Made by a program: the position numbers and the translations under genes. DNA of 64,000 nt, from positions 25,109,522-25,173,521 of the forward strand of contig NC_051438.1 in assembly GCF_001649575.2 (NCBI RefSeq). Direction: 5' to 3'. Positions 11,251 through 20,577 of the stretch are shown piece after piece (position 1 is the stretch's first letter; every line of letters starts with the position of its first letter). The notes under the pieces were generated by a model. It was not told the origin of the DNA. It searched no databases and saw nothing but the letters and a program-made list of their open reading frames with translations. The stretch comes from Kryptolebias marmoratus (taxonomy: Eukaryota > Chordata > Actinopteri > Cyprinodontiformes > Rivulidae).

Positions 11251-11274
11251 TTTTTTGAGTCCTTGGTTCTTAAG

Positions 11275-11550
11275 GCTTTCAGCTGAGGGCGGTTGTTCGA
11301 GGTCAGGGGAGATTTTGGCATCTGATATAGTTTTCTCCAGACCCCTTCCAGGGAAAGTGTTTCATAGAAACTCCAGGACTTCCCTGGAGAAATTATATAT
11401 TTAGCTAGCTTGAGACTTATTTAGAGTAACCAGGAATGAGCAGAGAGAGGTGGCTGGGGAGAGGGAAGTCTGAAGATATCTATTTAAGCTGTTGCCCCTG
11501 CAACCCAAGCTCATATGAGCTGGACAAGATGGATGGATGAATGGATGGAC
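11275..11550 (+). mobile_element. RTE/Rex3-type LINE 3' end with (GATG)n tail
   Basis: The segment AGGTGGCTGGGGAGAGGGAAGTCTG, followed by GCTGTTGCCCCTGC and GAGCTGGACAAG, matches the conserved 3' coding end of RTE-type fish LINEs, whose protein ends roughly VAGEREVW...LLPP. It runs straight into GATGGATGGATGAATGGATGG (11529-11549). Rex3-like elements are known for a very short 3' UTR made of GATG repeats. Coding frames are broken here. Edges upstream of about 11330 are uncertain. Confidence 0.72.
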
Positions 11551-11984
11551 AGTTTTTCTCTATCCTTTGCTGTTGTAGAGACCTGTTTTAACATTTTCCC
11601 CTGTCTTTTTCCTCACTGTGAGTAAAATAGTGGATGGGTCCATTGCTTTTTAAACTCCTAACCTCACTCTGCAGACACTTCCAAAGAGTGCAGCTGAAAA
11701 CGTTTAATTCTCTCTCTCCTTGCCCAGGCTGAACCCAAAGGAGAATATATATCTTCCAATTCAGTTGTCAGATGCTTACCTTATGAATTGTTTTCCACAT
11801 TGTTCTCTCCAACTGTGGAGGCAATAGAGGCAAAAATTGTTTACCTCCTGAAAGAGAGAGAATCACTGAGATACTTTCTTCCCTAAAATGTACTGTTTCC
11901 TCTACGGGAAGTTGTACTCTCTTTCCTCATGGATGATGAACAGTATATGGCAATTTGAAAGAAATCAAAGTATTTGATTCATAA
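11551..11984. other. Non-genic stretch
   Basis: No gene or recognisable repeat is seen between the RTE-type LINE end and the Tc1-like relic. Confidence 0.55.
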
Positions 11985-12412
11985 ACAGTGCCTTGCAAAA
12001 TTAATGCGAATTAAATAAAAATATTTGATAATTTGAATATTTGAGACTACATAACAACTGTTGTCTGGTTCTTCACTAGTCTAAGCTTTATTGGAGACTG
12101 GCAAACAGAAAAGAGATTAAATCTTGCTATGAGTCTCTAAACAATCTATACAAACTCTAGTCAAGATTTAATTTGAGTTTCTTTATGTTTTCTGTTTGTT
12201 ACTCTCTAATAGCAATCAGACCGGGGAAAGTCCTGGGCAACGTTGGTTATACGTATAGTCTCTCCCATCTCACTTGCTGAAGATTTGAACTCTTTCAGAG
12301 TGCTTCCAGGTTTCTTGGTGGTCTTTCTCACTATTCTCCTTCTAGCACACTCTATCAGTTTGTAAGGACAGCCTGCCCTTAGCAGATATACACATGACCC
12401 ATATTCCATCCA
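11985..12412 (-). mobile_element. Tc1-like DNA transposon relic
   Basis: The plus-strand left edge reads ACAGTGCCTTGCAAAATTAATGCG (11985-12008), close to a terminal inverted repeat common in fish Tc1-like elements. The right part (12206-12412) encodes the N-terminal DNA-binding region of a Tc1-like transposase on the minus strand. The catalytic domain is missing, and the stretch 12010-12200 has no match I recognise. Confidence 0.68.
12206..12412 (-). pseudogene. Tc1-like transposase, DNA-binding domain fragment
   Basis: A 67-residue open frame on the minus strand matches the second helix-turn-helix region of Tc1-like transposases. It runs from the linker (EYGSCVYLLRAGCPYKL, against a family pattern of roughly W-x-E-Y-G...R-x-G-R-P-x-K-L) into the Arg-rich stretch CARRRIVRKTTK and the segment TLKEFKSSASEMGETI. 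In a working element this region binds the terminal inverted repeats. Both the first HTH motif and the DDE catalytic domain are absent, so the copy is inactive. A separate transposon fragment begins just to its right at about 12415. Confidence 0.72.
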
Positions 12413-12640
12413 TTTATTAATAAGGAATTCACAGAACTCCTAGGGATGTTTAGGGCAATGGAAACCCTTTCATATCCATCCCCTGACTTGTAATTTTCAA
12501 TTTTCAACTTTTATTTCTTTGTCTGAATTGAAAAAGGACTTTTTAAGGGGGTGGGGGGATGGTGGGTGGGTCAATAGTTATGCAGTTGTTTATTTTAAAT
12601 CAAATATTTTTGATATATTTATTTTCTTGTTTATGTTTTA
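12413..12640 (+). mobile_element. Fragment of non-autonomous DNA transposon (same family as 51812-52193)
   Basis: GAACTCCTAGGGATGTTTAGGGCAATGG and CATCCCCTGACTTG (12434-12490) match the copy near 51850. Downstream, GTCAATAGTTATGCAG (about 12570-12585) resembles that family's later part. It is degraded, and its right edge is unclear. Confidence 0.5.
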
Positions 12641-14922
12641 TCTTTAAGTTGCTAGATAATGTTTTTTTAATTAGTGATTTGAAGACAAATGGGAAAGTTT
12701 TGTATATTTGCTAATTGCTAATGCTAAATAGTATACAACATATGCCAAATCCAGGTTAAAACAATGATGTGCAACAAGAAAAATGTTTTATCCAGAATGC
12801 CCCCCCCACCCCCCACCACCACCACCACACACACACAAAGGGAAATGATCCTCAATTAACCTGTCAGTCAAATGCAGTTTCCTTCAAGTTAAAAATTCAT
12901 TTATTCCATCAGTCCAAGGTGAAAGGTCTCATTTTTGCCATTACTTTCTTAAAAGCCTTCTTGTGTTCAGCAATGCAGATCTAACACACTTAATAAGAAA
13001 GAGTGAGGACCACACTAGGCAGAAACTGACACACTGATGCACAATCTCAAAGCTATAACTATTATTAATTGAGAATAATTATTGCTTTTACAGACAGAAC
13101 TATATTAAAAATGGTCTGAGAACCTTCTAAATGGCATGGTTAAAGGCTGGATTAACTTCCCTTTTAGTATTTTAGACGGCTGTTTTGCAGATGGAATTTA
13201 GCAGTGGTTTAATCATTTATAATTCCTGGTAATCACTTACATAAAAACTTCTCTGAACATTAATAAATAATTACACATACAGTACCTCACCCATTCATTT
13301 ATTAAAATGAGATCTAGGCTGACACTGTATGTTTTTGTTATGTAAATAGGGAATACAGTAGGGGAACAAATATTGCACATCTCCTCAGTTAAGTTGATAA
13401 GACGTTATTGCAATTGTTGTCTGCACATTTTTAAAAATTTACTTGGACATTTTATCTATGTTTATATAATTGCTGAGATAAAGTTATTTTTTTTCAAAAA
13501 TTGCAACACACTGAATAAAGACAACAGAAAATATAATTATCAAACACATGCAATGTATTTTGCAACAAAAAAATAGCTTTCACAGGTAACAGCCATAGAA
13601 ATGCCTAAATGTCAGGCTTGTTCTCCACAAGTGGGACAAAAAAAACAACCTACTGCTACAAAACATATATCTGTGACGATATATGGGTGTTGAATTTCAA
13701 ACTACGACAAACAAATATTGGCTTTGTATTAACAATAGTAATCAAAATTAGGGACTTGTAGATATTTTAAAAATAAATAAATAAGAATTAGATAATGTTT
13801 AAGGTTACACTGATTGCGGCGCTGAATGAAAAAGCAGGTAAAAAATAGATGGATGGATAAATGGCGCTTACACACTTTTTTAAATCTTATAAAGGAAGGA
13901 AAAGATTAAATGAAAACATTTGTGAAGTCTGATGAAATTTTACACTGTAAACATCAAAAAACTTATTTTTATTAATCAAGTTTTTTCAAATTCAGTTTGG
14001 AAGCCCAAACTTGGCAGTTTTTTCAAATATGAAGATTTTGTGTGGATTTTTATAAGCCTGAAAACACTAAGGAGGCAAATTATGAATGTGCACTTAAGGT
14101 AATATAATAGCTACAGCATGACATTAATCAAGATGAAAATCTTGATATGCATTATTTTTTTGCAATAGGAATGTAAATGTTGCGCAGAAACCTTACTTAA
14201 CCCTAAAAAGGTTAAATGAAGACTAATAAGCAACAGCTTTTTCTTACACCTCTTTTATGTAATGACTTTTGTTTTTTTTTTTGTTTTACTCTAAAAATGC
14301 TAATATAATATTAAAATTAAATTTAAACAGAAATGAAGAGCTACAAAAAATCTGACAAGTCTGTATTGGAAAACATTTAATGTATTCAAACATTCAAATA
14401 ACTAACAGTGCAATAAGACACAATGAAATCATTTCGAAACAGCATGAAAACATTTAACTTAACATGTTTTATTGGATATTTTTGGCAACAGATGTTTCAC
14501 AGCTTAGCTGCTATTTTTGCCCATTTTGTCACATCTATTAACACAATATTTACAGAGACAGTCTTGTACAGTATGCAGCTTCTTTCTAGATTACATCCAC
14601 CTCTATGCCACAAAAAAAAAAAAAGAATCAAGTGCATTATTTACCAGAAGAGACATCCTGCATCCTGCTGTTATCTTTGCTGCTTCTGGTGTTTGTTCTG
14701 TTCACTCTCAAAATCTGATTTAGATGCAACCTTGAACACACCCAGATAGCTTTGTGAATTTGTCATTTCAAGTCCAGAAATAAGAGGATTAAGTGGTGCA
14801 GACAAGCACTGTGCCCTGCCCCTCAACATGCTAAAAAATGACTTTAAGAAAAGAGGTCCTTATAAAGCATTTGATATTTCCTGTTTAAAGTAGAGGCTCA
14901 AATTATGGGGTGCATAACAAGC
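12641..14922. other. Non-genic AT-rich stretch
   Basis: No gene is seen. It holds a C-rich/CCA/CA run at 12800-12838, T-runs near 14273, and a short LINE-tail-like sequence (AAGCAGGTAAAAAATAGATGGATGGATAAATGG, in pieces, about 13830-13862). Open frames such as 14423-14749 have no recognisable domain. Confidence 0.55.
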
Positions 14923-14956
14923 AATAATAATAATAATAATACTATTACTACTACTT

Positions 14957-15051
<95 letters not shown>
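14923..15051. repeat. Compound (AAT)n(ACT)n(AAT)n microsatellite
   Basis: About 129 bp of trinucleotide repeats. An AAT block is followed by an ACT block (about 14941-14993) and a second, longer AAT block. The open frame across it is an artefact (runs of Asn and Thr). Confidence 0.97.
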
Positions 15052-15052
<1 letters not shown>

Positions 15053-15194
15053 CAGGCTCTTTCATTTTGGACAAAACAAAAAAAACTTAACATGGATTTC
15101 TAAGTTGGCACAAGAGTAGTGCAAAAAAATGTAGAAGTTTAGGTACTTTGAGAAAGTGACTTATTTGACTGTAAGTAATTTTATTTCTAAAGGA

Positions 15195-15400
15195 CATTTG
15201 TGGCTTAGAAAGAAAAGCAGTCATCTGCCAGTTGGAAGGTTAACAGTTCATTTCCTTCCTCCACCATGTTGACATGACTTTGGGGAAATTGTTTAACCCC
15301 TTATTAATTTTAGTTTGCTGATCAGTTGGTGGATATGGCTTGCTAAAAGCTGAAGGGATATATAGAACTGGAAAACCACAATATCAATGCAGACACAAGT
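15195..15400 (+). mobile_element. tRNA-derived SINE-like repeat (family A)
   Basis: The head TGGCTTAGAAAGAAAAGCAG (15201-15220) fits a degraded box A region and AGTTCATTTCC (15244-15254) fits box B. The body, ATGTTGACATGACTTTGGGGAAATTG then AACCCCTTATT, corresponds to the GTCC-TTGGGCAAGA-ACTGAACCCC body of a repeat common in teleosts. Related minus-strand copies lie near 20455, 37050 and 55340. Confidence 0.6.
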
Positions 15401-15487
15401 AAAATACGTCTTAAATATATTTGCAAGAACAGTATCAGCTCACAGTTGAAAATAGTAAAGTAAAAGTTTGATAATATTAGTCAATCA

Positions 15488-15686
15488 CCAAGGTTTTTGC
15501 TTTTAGGGCTGTGGTAGCTCCATGGTCAGTGCCATGGTCTTGTAATCCTTAGACTTTGGTTTTGAGCCCAGATTGCCTCAGGAAGTCCAAACAATTGCCA
15601 AATCTTTCATGCAAGTTTGCTTGTTGTGGCGACCCCTGCAGAAGGGAGCAGCCAAAAGAAAAACAACACCCAAGGTTTTTGTTTTT
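15488..15686 (+). mobile_element. tRNA-derived SINE (family B) with target-site duplications
   Basis: The element is about 15505-15669. Box A is TAGCTCCATGG (15515-15525) and box B is GGTTTTGAGCC (15558-15568). The 3' body has the word GTGGCGACCCCTGCAGAAGGGAGCAG, a signature I know from teleost SINEs, and the tail AAAGAAAAACAACA. It is bracketed by CCAAGGTTTTTG at 15488-15499 and 15670-15681, extending to 17 bp with one mismatch. This is the hallmark of LINE-driven insertion. A minus-strand copy lies at 57262-57440. Confidence 0.82.
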
Positions 15687-15767
15687 TACTGTACACTAAA
15701 GGGTCACAACATTTTTACATTAGATTTTATAGCGATCATTGCAGGAAACAGAATATTCAACAGAAAT

Positions 15768-16205
15768 ATTTAGACCTCTGGAGTTCAATGAGACAACAGC
15801 AACTCTATGGAGTTGGTCCCCCTTATGCAGCTATATCAGGTTCTACTTTTCTTAGAACTCTTTCCACAACATTTTGGAGTGCTTATGTGGCAATTTCTGC
15901 GCATTTATTCTGTAAAGTTCAGTCAAAAAGATCTGGCTCACAATATCAAAAACATCCCAAAGGTGCTCAGTGGGACTGAGGTCAGGTTCTGTGCGGGCCA
16001 GTAAAGTTCTTCCACACCAAACTCAACAAAGCATGTAGTTTGAGTTTTGTGCAGTGGGGCACAGTCACGCTGGAAAAGAAAACTGGCTTTCCCTAAAGTG
16101 TTGCTATAAAGTTTGAAGCAGAACATTGCACAAAATGTTTTGGTATGCTGAAGCATTAAGCATGCCCATCACTGAGATAAGAAGCCTCATCCAAACCTTG
16201 GCTGA
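15768..16205 (-). mobile_element. Tc1-like DNA transposon relic (transposase 3' half)
   Basis: On the minus strand this carries the second half of a Tc1-like transposase gene followed by the element's inner 3' flank (GGAGTTCAATGAG...CTATGGAGTTGGTCCCCC on the plus strand). Both outer terminal repeats are missing or unrecognisable. It is a different copy from that at 11985-12412. Confidence 0.78.
15925..16156 (-). pseudogene. Tc1-like transposase, catalytic-domain fragment
   Basis: On the minus strand the frame reads SFLFQRDCAPLHK, which is the Tc1 QxDxAPxH-type motif with the second catalytic Asp. It continues through CFVEFGVEELYWPAQ, the usual run-up to the last catalytic motif. A single-base deletion then shifts the frame. 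In the neighbouring frame PDLSPTEHLWDVFDI restores the family's PDLNPIEHLWD motif, including the third acidic residue. In live elements this domain performs cut-and-paste transposition with a DDE/D triad. The first Asp region is absent, so the copy is inactive. Confidence 0.8.
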
Positions 16206-16794
16206 AACACTTAAATTAAACAAATAACAGGTATGGAAAAATTATTTTGTCCATATATTAGATGATGGCTTCAGAATTTAAAGCAATCAGTTCATGAACA
16301 AAAAGGAAGGAATTATTCAAAATGTAGTTTCTCAACATTGTCAATTTAAAAAACTTAATATTTGTTATCTTGTGTAGACACAAATAATAATGATAATTAG
16401 ATGTACTATATAGTAGTGATTATTTCACAGAAACTTTTTTACAGTAAATGTAATTGGCAGCCAATTATCAATAGCAGTCAGAAAGAATAGCTGCATGGTT
16501 TTATAGCATTGGTTTTAAAAAGACTTAGTGAGGAACCTTTTGACAACTCTGTGGATTACCACACAAATCTACTTAACAATAGCACAAAGAAAGAATGACT
16601 CAGTCAGTGCCATGCTGGTCATACAACTCAGCAAACAAAGGAGACATTCTAACACAAGTGAATGGACATAGATTAGAGTGACAGAGTACCACAGTGGCAA
16701 CATTTTGCCAAAGCTCTACTTCTGCAATTATGAAAATATTACTCATCTTTCTGCAGTTATTTTGGTTAAACATTGTCTTGTTTGCTCTTTTGCA
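16206..16794. other. Non-genic AT-rich stretch
   Basis: No gene or recognised repeat family is seen between the Tc1-like relic and the CA/TA microsatellite. Confidence 0.55.
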
Positions 16795-16806
16795 TACACA
16801 CACACA

Positions 16807-16895
<89 letters not shown>
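16795..16895. repeat. (CA)n(TA)n microsatellite
   Basis: About 60 bp of CA dinucleotides (one interruption near 16807) followed by about 40 bp of TA. Open frames across it, rich in His-Thr, Cys-Val or Ile-Tyr, are artefacts. Confidence 0.97.
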
Positions 16896-16898
<3 letters not shown>

Positions 16899-17934
16899 AT
16901 CTTGGGAACTATTCTACTTCATGCAGGATGATCTGAACATTTTTTGCGACATTAGGAGGCAAATCTTGTCAAACGTAAGACAAGTTAACATCCCTGAAGG
17001 GATTGTAAAGTAGTTACCTACAACAGAACATGAAAACATGTTTTACATCGTTATCACTTGACAGTTTTAATCAAGTACAAAATCTATTTGAGAAGCACAA
17101 AGTGAACATTTGTCATAAGATATATTGATACTGTAATGATGTTAGTCAAAATCCTTTTTTGAATTTACTGAGGGAATTTAAATTAAATTCACAGCTGGAT
17201 TTCTGATTGTCTCCACTTTCAGTAGATGAGTAGGTCACACACTGATTTATTTGTGTGTACATAAGCAGTGTTTTGTAATTTTGTGCAGCATTGTCTGTGT
17301 GTACCATTTACATATTTGCTACAGCAATTTTACAACCCTGCACAAGTTATAAAGCATTTAATTAGTACATAAAGCTAAATATATAACAGTGTCACTATAG
17401 AGTTTAATGCAGTACAACAGAATAGCACATAAAGTAATCTTAATCTCTTTTCCCTCTTTTTACTCATCAGCTTATGTTATTCCCTTGTCTGTGTACTAAC
17501 ATGTTTATCTCAACATGTTTTCACTTTTCTTTGATGTTTAATACAAAAATAAAAATGCAAATGCAGTTTAGTAGAATTATGTACACAGATATCATTGTAC
17601 ACATATAATGCATGCTTCCATTACTCAGAATGCAAATTTAATTTAATTAATTTTGGGTTTCTGAGGGGAAGAAAATGGAAGTGTCAGTCTTATTTGAGTG
17701 CACATTATGACAGTAAAACAGCTGAAGCTTCAGTGACTGCTAAGAGGGTATTAAACGCAACATCTTGCTACAATGCTTTTAATCTATACTACAACTCCTT
17801 TAGTTTGTATTCCCATTAAGTTTTCTTAATGCTAAATATCATTTCCAACAACCCACATCCCATAAAATAACCATGTAAAAGAGAGAATTTTCTCCAAAGA
17901 CTTCATTTTAGTTTTTCTGACTAATCTCATATTT
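16896..17934. other. Non-genic AT-rich stretch
   Basis: No gene, RNA gene or known repeat is seen. Confidence 0.6.
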
Positions 17935-18185
17935 GTATCAGGGTTTGATGGCGAATAGGACCCAAGGATGCAGACTCACCTAAGGGCTTGATGAAAGAAA
18001 CAAAATGATTTAATAATACAAAACAAAAGGCTGGCATGGCACTGAGCGAAACAAAACAAATAACTAAACACACAAAATTCAAAAACACTGACGGGGCAGC
18101 AAAATACAAGCTAAAGACACAAGGAGCTCAGAGGGAACAGACAGGGTAACACAGAGGATGACTGAATGAAGCGTGGATGAGGACA
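17935..18185 (+). mobile_element. Probable unclassified teleost interspersed repeat, leading part
   Basis: The stretch has GGACCCAAGGATGCAGACTCAC, then TTAATAATACAAAACAAAAGGCTGGCATGGCACTGA, then ACACGGGTAACACAGAGG-like words (about 18145-18160). These resemble the start of a purine-rich, non-coding repeat widely seen in teleost genomes. It could be the same family as 7990-8460 seen from its other end. The family was not identified, and the call rests on pattern memory. Confidence 0.4.
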
Positions 18186-19674
18186 AGGAGTTCACGTATG
18201 CTGGGATGGGAAAGGATTTTGTTACACAAAAAGACTATTGTGCAAAAAAATTAATAATGAAAGTAATAATAATAATGATAATAATAAACAAGCAAACAAA
18301 CAAAACAAAAGAACTACCTTTCAGTAATTCAGGGATGAGCAGCAAAATTACTTTTTATATTACACATATTAAAACGTTTAACTATTTTTTAGTTTCTCGT
18401 GGTCAGGGTGAAGCACATTTTCAGTGTTTATTGCTGTTTTCCTTCTAAACAGTAGGTGTCGCTAAAGAGAAAACAATAGTACTTAACAGCAAAAATTTCA
18501 CCAGAAAAGAAGCTCATTATTAAGAGAAGTGTCTTGAGGGGATCTTTTGATCAGGCACAAACCTCACCACTTTTTCAACTTTTTTTGTATGTAGAAACAA
18601 ACCTGCTTGCAGACTTTTATTAAAAATTATACATTTTAAATTGAATTCAAACTGAATTTTATTTAAAACATTGAATAAAACCCTCATGAATTTATTTTTT
18701 GGATGACTTTAAAAAAAAACAAACATGTTGCATGTTGTTGCATACATATAAAGTGGACTGTGGTTAAAATGCCACTGCAGTATATTTATTGAGTTTCCTT
18801 TTTTATTTCTTTTTTTAAGTGTGAATCCACTACATAGTCATTACCTACTTCAGAATAATATGTAATATCAAGTAGGAATGACCTTCCACTAGAAATTTCC
18901 TGACCCAGTCTTTCACCTCACTAATTTGCAATCCCCTTATCTCCACCTCCTTTTCAATACAAATCTCAGCGTCGTCAAAATGTGATAACTATTTTTAAGT
19001 ATTACTATTACTATATACTATATACATATATATTACTATATAACTATAAAATTATAACTAATAACTATAACTCTTCAGTGCATATGCTACTTTTCAATCA
19101 ATGAACCACTGATTGCAAGCTTTCAAATTTAGTAGAATTGGAGTAAAAAAGTGTTAATGTTTCTCCAGGATGACAGATTCAGCACCTCCCATTTCATTCA
19201 CCTTCTTCTTCATNGACATCGTCATATGAAGCACTGTAAACCATGTAGCCTTTATGGGAGTAATGCAAAATAAACTGTAAGAACTGATGGTAAACACAAA
19301 TAAATAAAATAAAATAAAATCTTAAATGAATGAATTAGTATTATATATGAAAGATGAATGCATATTTCCCTAACTGACTCAATCATATGAAGATGGAAGA
19401 TGTTTCATTATGAAGCAATCTACATTTGGAGGTTTTGAGGTGTTTGGTGGTGGAGCTACACATGATGCAAACAGGAACCTAGCTTACGTCAAAATTAAAT
19501 ATTATAATTTTTTTATCTATTGTTACTGTTTTTCAAAGGTTGTTTTGGTTTACCTATTAGAATAAAATTGATGGCATTGGGAAAGCATAATGTTAAAATG
19601 TATCACACTAAAATCACTTTTGCTGTTTTATGGGTTATGCTATTATTTCACATTTTTATATTTAAGTTAAGCCC
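18186..19674. other. Non-genic AT-rich stretch with one ambiguous base
   Basis: No gene is seen. It holds an interrupted AAT/AAC-rich run (about 18250-18310) and a single N at 19214, plus TA-rich sequence near 19010-19060. Confidence 0.6.
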
Positions 19675-20060
19675 TAAATAACAGGTGGTGTTGGAGCCTG
19701 CTTAACATGCAGCTGCGAGTACAATTTAAGAGCTATAGCTGTAAGGCCCAGGTCCTCTCTTAGCAATAGCTTAGATCGTAAAACAACTAAGAGCAAACGA
19801 TCAGTTGACCTAAATGACCTGAAGGGGATGTAGGAAGTTGAATTGATACAAATGAGATTGTCCATTAAGCACTTTATAAGTCTACATTAAAACCTTAAAA
19901 TCAATCCTGAGAGAGTGGGAAACAAAGGAAGGAATGTGAGTACAAGGGAGATATGCTCACACTTTTATGTTTGCATTAAAGGGTGAGCTGCAGCATGAGA
20001 GGGAGGCCTACAACTACTACAGCACACAAAAAATAGCAGTAGTCCAGCTAGGATGTGATA
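19675..20060 (-). mobile_element. L2-type LINE relic, C-terminal RT region
   Basis: On the minus strand this matches the end of an L2-like LINE polyprotein. From 5' to 3' it has traces of the segment LDYC...LP (near 20030), the basic tail region, FKVL-like sequence (near 19890), and the frame 19674-19865 with FRSFRSTDRLLLVVLRSKLL and LKLYSQLHVKQAPT. This last corresponds to the family's SLRSSDQ-LLVVPR...LWNSLP-x-IRQAPT tail. Several frameshifts and stops make it a pseudogene. Confidence 0.68.
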
Positions 20061-20454
20061 AACATGTCATGAAATAATACAAATGAAAAAAAAAGTTTAC
20101 CTTGAATAAAATAAAATAAAAAAATCTTTAATTTTTTTTTTTTTAAATAGAAAGTTTTAAAAAAATTGAAAATGTAATGTTACTGTCTAAGATCACAGCC
20201 ATATTTTTTAAATATGTTTCCACATAAATGCTCAAGGCTACCCAGATCCATATGAAAGGCACTCCAGGTACCACTGGCTTCTGTGATTATTACTTCCGTT
20301 ATAGCCTTGTTAAAAATGAGGAAGTTCAAAATTTAATCTCTGAAAGGCAACCTAACCATGATTTTATGAAAGATGGTTATTGGAAATACTGTACATGTCT
20401 GTGATAATGAAAAAAAAATGTTTCCTGCAGATGTGGCTAAATAAGAAACGCAGC
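20061..20454. other. Non-genic AT-rich stretch
   Basis: No gene is seen. Runs of A and T occur at 20082-20150. Confidence 0.6.
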
Positions 20455-20577
20455 AGCAGTATATAGTTTAGGGCGGTATGATGTCTTGGAACATTTTGGT
20501 ACAGTGCAGGGATTTAACCTCAACCCTCTGATTGAAAGATAACCCCCTTTTACTATTGGGCCAACATCTTCAGAAAG
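20455..20577 (-). mobile_element. tRNA-derived SINE-like relic (family A)
   Basis: On the minus strand, TTGGCCCAATAGTAA is box-A-like and GAGGTTAAATCCC is box-B-like. The body AATGTTCCAAGACATCATACCGCCC parallels the TGTCCTTGGGCAAGACACTGAACCCC body of family A. Confidence 0.5.

Noticed and set aside
14905..15090. Poly-Asn/poly-Thr open frame
   Set aside because: A translation of a trinucleotide microsatellite.
16600..16936. Frames with Cys-Val, His-Thr or Ile-Tyr runs
   Set aside because: Products of the CA/TA microsatellite.
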